The notes under the pieces: model-generated
Database searches by the model: none
Seen by the model: the letters and a program-made list of their open reading frames with translations, nothing else
What the model was told of the DNA's origin: nothing
Program-made: the position numbers and the translations under genes
Shown: positions 7,219 to 8,430 of the stretch, piece by piece
Layout of the letters: each line of letters starts with the position of its first letter
Numbering within the stretch: position 1 is the first letter of the stretch
Assembly: GCA_017618495.1 (NCBI GenBank)
Contig: JAFZUD010000141.1
Span: forward strand, 1-8,430
Length of the DNA: 8,430 nt
Source of the DNA: Bacilli bacterium
Lineage (GTDB): Bacteria; Bacillota_I; Bacilli_A; RFN20; CAG-826
Direction of reading: 5' to 3'

Positions 7219-7246
7219 ATTATATGAATGTTTGTTCATGTTTCAA
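7219..7246 (-). promoter_or_regulatory. Promoter of the repressor-ATPase metal operon
   Basis: The -35 TTGAAA (7246-7241) and perfect -10 TATAAT (7224-7219) are 16 bases apart. Transcription should start near 7212, just upstream of the GAGGAG ribosome site. This is the strongest sigma-70-type promoter in the window, and an operator-like repeat fills its spacer. Hexamers are seen directly; activity is inferred. Confidence 0.8.
7224..7239. promoter_or_regulatory. Candidate metal-repressor operator O1
   Basis: ATGAA (7224-7228), a 6-base spacer, TTCAT (7235-7239). The right arm extends to TGTTCAT, the half-site typical of SmtB/CzrA-type operators; the left arm reads ATGAATG and is less exact. 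The repeat lies between the -35 and -10 and touches the -10, so a bound dimer would block RNA polymerase. Confidence 0.72.
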
Positions 7247-7251
7247 TAAAA

Positions 7252-7271
7252 ATATGAATGAATTTTCATAT
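7252..7271. promoter_or_regulatory. Candidate metal-repressor operator O2
   Basis: ATATGAA (7252-7258), a 6-base spacer, TTCATAT (7265-7271): a perfect 7-base inverted repeat with the same core and spacer length as O1. It lies just upstream of the -35, and its core starts exactly 30 bp from the O1 core, about three helical turns, so both sites face the same side of the DNA. Confidence 0.7.
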
Positions 7272-7290
7272 ATGCGAAGGAAAACGATTT

Positions 7291-7314
7291 AAAAAGGCGC
7301 CTCACTAGCGCCTT
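7291..7314 (-). terminator. Terminator overlapping the end of the AlkD-like gene
   Basis: On the minus strand AAGGCGC (7314-7308) pairs with GCGCCTT (7300-7294) around a 7-base loop, and the T-run continues to 7291 (five T in total). The TAG stop codon of the gene lies inside the loop. The short T-run makes it moderate rather than strong; it isolates this gene from the metal operon downstream. Confidence 0.72.
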
Positions 7315-7970
7315 AGTTCCTTGAATCTTTCTTTGTCTTCCTTTGAGATACGGAACGATTCGTTCATCTTGGAGATTGTTTTCTTTTTCAGGACTTCGTC
7401 GTCCATGTTCTTAAGCAACCCATATACGAGGTCGCTATGTTTGATGGCGACTGTAGCAAGGAGCCAGGCCTCTGCCATCATAATCATGTATTCCTCGTTA
7501 TAGCGAAGCAGCGGAACGATCTTCTCAATGTCAGGGCTGCCATAATGCTTCAACATTCCAACATAAGCAAACCTCGCTTCGTAGGTGTTTTTACACTTCG
7601 CAAAGTGTTCAAAAAACGGAAAATACTCTGCAAAAGTGGCCTTTTTTAGATATTGGTTCAAAACATCGGTGACTGCCCAACCTTTAACGAAATAGAGGTT
7701 CCCTTTAAGGAACTCCATCTGTTCTTTATAGGTTTTCGCTCTCTTTAAAGCGGTCACGAGATAAACGATATCAATCTCCTGGTATTCCCCTAACTCGAAA
7801 TCGGAAAGTTTAAGATCTTCGTCCTTGTAATGCTCTTGGATGATTCTCTTTAGGGTCGGAGTCATAAGCCCAATAATTTTGTAAGAGGTGTTGAAAACCT
7901 TTTTAGCGAACTCCATGTTTTTGTTGTCCGCGCTGTCGAAGAGAAGCTTCTTTAAAGAAGAGTAGTTCAT
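7305..7970 (-). CDS. DNA alkylation repair protein, AlkD-like HEAT-repeat family
   Basis: A 221-residue, mainly alpha-helical protein resembling the DNA alkylation repair family (PF08713), whose AlkD members are glycosylases that remove alkylated bases such as 3- and 7-methyl purines without base flipping. Matches to the family pattern are: FAKKVFNTSYKIIGLMTP (21-38), W98 and D102 in GWAVTD, spaced like the AlkD catalytic pair W109/D113, R133 in YEARFAYVGMLKHY, NEEYMIMMAEAWLLATV (158-174), and the C-terminal ESFRISKEDKERFKELR (204-220). The start at 7970 is preferred because the upstream reading is out of frame with the neighbouring gene and runs back through a terminator. No Shine-Dalgarno sequence precedes the ATG. 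It is a single-gene unit with its own promoter and terminator. Several Bacillota members of this subfamily lack tested activity, so glycosylase function is inferred. Confidence 0.86.
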   Translation of the reverse strand: MNYSSLKKLLFDSADNKNMEFAKKVFNTSYKIIGLMTPTLKRIIQEHYKDEDLKLSDFELGEYQEIDIVYLVTALKRAKTYKEQMEFLKGNLYFVKGWAVTDVLNQYLKKATFAEYFPFFEHFAKCKNTYEARFAYVGMLKHYGSPDIEKIVPLLRYNEEYMIMMAEAWLLATVAIKHSDLVYGLLKNMDDEVLKKKTISKMNESFRISKEDKERFKELRR

Positions 7971-8012
7971 GGGAAAACTATAAAGACTAAGCGTTTTTCG
8001 TGTTCTGGCTAT

Positions 8013-8042
8013 ATTATACCAACGGTCTCTTCCACGCGTCAG
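8013..8042 (-). promoter_or_regulatory. Predicted promoter of the AlkD-like gene
   Basis: A perfect -10 TATAAT lies at 8018-8013. The best -35 is CTGACG (8042-8037), 4 of 6 matches at 18-base spacing. Transcription would start near 8006, giving a leader of about 36 bases with no Shine-Dalgarno sequence. It begins just after the upstream terminator, as expected for a separate transcription unit. Confidence 0.6.
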
Positions 8043-8051
8043 CAGAGCAAC

Positions 8052-8075
8052 AAAAAAGGTGCCGAAGCACCTTTT
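8052..8075 (-). terminator. Strong rho-independent terminator after the membrane-protein gene
   Basis: On the minus strand AAAAGGTGC (8075-8067), loop TTCG, GCACCTTTT (8062-8054), with the T-run extending to six T (8057-8052). The stable UUCG tetraloop and T-run make this the clearest terminator in the window. It starts 16 bases after the stop codon of the upstream gene. Confidence 0.93.
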
Positions 8076-8091
8076 GGTTGTTTGTTCTCTA

Positions 8092-8430
8092 TTATTCGGC
8101 CTGTTCTGCCTGGAGTTCGAGTTCCTTGTTCTCTTTGCGGTGCATGATAGAAGCGACCAAGAAGATGGCAGCAAGGATAACATCAACAATGTTGAGGACG
8201 ATGGTAAGGGCGTCTGATCCGTTGCCAATGTTGGTGAATACTCTGATGGTGCAGAAGACCAAAGAGATGGCTGCGATGACAATGCAGAACATTCCCCACT
8301 TTCCTTTGAGAGAGAAGAGGAATCCACCAATGACTTCAAAAGCGTTGAATGTGAGACCGAAGACAAAGCCGGCAACAACGCCACCAATAACGGCGTCAAC
8401 AGCGGCTTCGGCAACGCTTTCGCTGTAACC
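8092..8430 (-). CDS. Uncharacterised multi-pass membrane protein (5' end outside window)
   Basis: The frame is open from the window edge to a TAA stop, giving 112 visible residues. There is an ATG at 8292, but the open frame upstream of it encodes the same kind of Gly/Val/Phe-rich membrane sequence, so the true start probably lies beyond 8430. About three hydrophobic segments are visible: one spanning about 11-40, with AVIGGVVAGFVFGLTF then FEVIGGFLF; one at about 46-65 (GMFCIVIAAISLVFCTIRVF); and one at about 73-96 (LTIVLNIVDVILAAIFLVAS). A short charged tail rich in E, K and Q should face the cytosol. The segment IGGFLFSLKGKWG, with a glycine-rich helix end and a basic turn, recalls small hypothetical membrane proteins of Bacillota, but I do not recognise the family and assign no function. 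It ends before a strong terminator. Confidence 0.75.
   Translation of the reverse strand, partial: GYSESVAEAAVDAVIGGVVAGFVFGLTFNAFEVIGGFLFSLKGKWGMFCIVIAAISLVFCTIRVFTNIGNGSDALTIVLNIVDVILAAIFLVASIMHRKENKELELQAEQAE

Noticed and set aside
7971..8414. N-terminal extension of the AlkD-like protein up to 8414, giving 369 residues
   Set aside because: The added part is low-complexity, runs through the promoter and the strong terminator at 8052-8075, and is an out-of-frame reading of the membrane-protein gene.

Overview
All genes in this window lie on the minus strand, so transcription runs from base 8430 toward base 1. The gene content and order (gdpP, rplI, dnaB, walJ and probably rlmH) point to a low-to-moderate GC Gram-positive bacterium of the Bacillota, perhaps a Bacilli/Erysipelotrichia-like or Mollicute-related lineage. 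TGA is used as a stop (ends of walJ and of the metal ATPase) and Trp is encoded by TGG, so the code is the standard bacterial one and not the Mycoplasma code. The lineage is inferred from gene content; no rRNA is present to confirm it.

Layout in transcription order. Bases 8430-8092 hold the 3' part of an unrecognised membrane protein, closed by a strong terminator with a TTCG loop. Bases 7970-7305 hold a 221-aa AlkD-like DNA alkylation repair (HEAT-repeat) protein with its own promoter and a terminator hairpin whose loop contains the stop codon. Bases 7273-4863 form a metal-resistance operon: a SmtB/CzrA-type ArsR repressor with a complete alpha-5 zinc site, then a Zn/Cd/Pb P1B-type ATPase. 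Two inverted-repeat operator candidates sit at the operon promoter, and a terminator follows the ATPase. Bases 4795-1 form a housekeeping operon: gdpP (c-di-AMP phosphodiesterase), rplI (ribosomal protein L9), dnaB (replicative helicase), walJ/yycJ (metallo-beta-lactamase-fold hydrolase) and the first codons of a further gene that is probably rlmH. Gaps within this operon are 2-5 bases, and the last junction is a 4-base ATGA overlap.

How the parts work together. In the metal operon, the repressor is expected to hold the promoter shut until zinc (or a similar ion) binds, after which the pump with its His/Cys-rich cytosolic tail exports the metal. In the other operon, c-di-AMP turnover is co-transcribed with translation and replication genes, a conserved Bacillota neighbourhood. 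Its promoter carries a perfect 7-5-7 palindrome between the -10 and -35 positions, and the gdpP start codon has almost no leader and no Shine-Dalgarno sequence.

Most of the window is ordinary chromosomal content. I see no mobile element, CRISPR array, tRNA or rRNA, and no evidence for a wholly new system. The most interesting signals are regulatory (the two promoter regions) and the uncharacterised membrane protein at the right edge.
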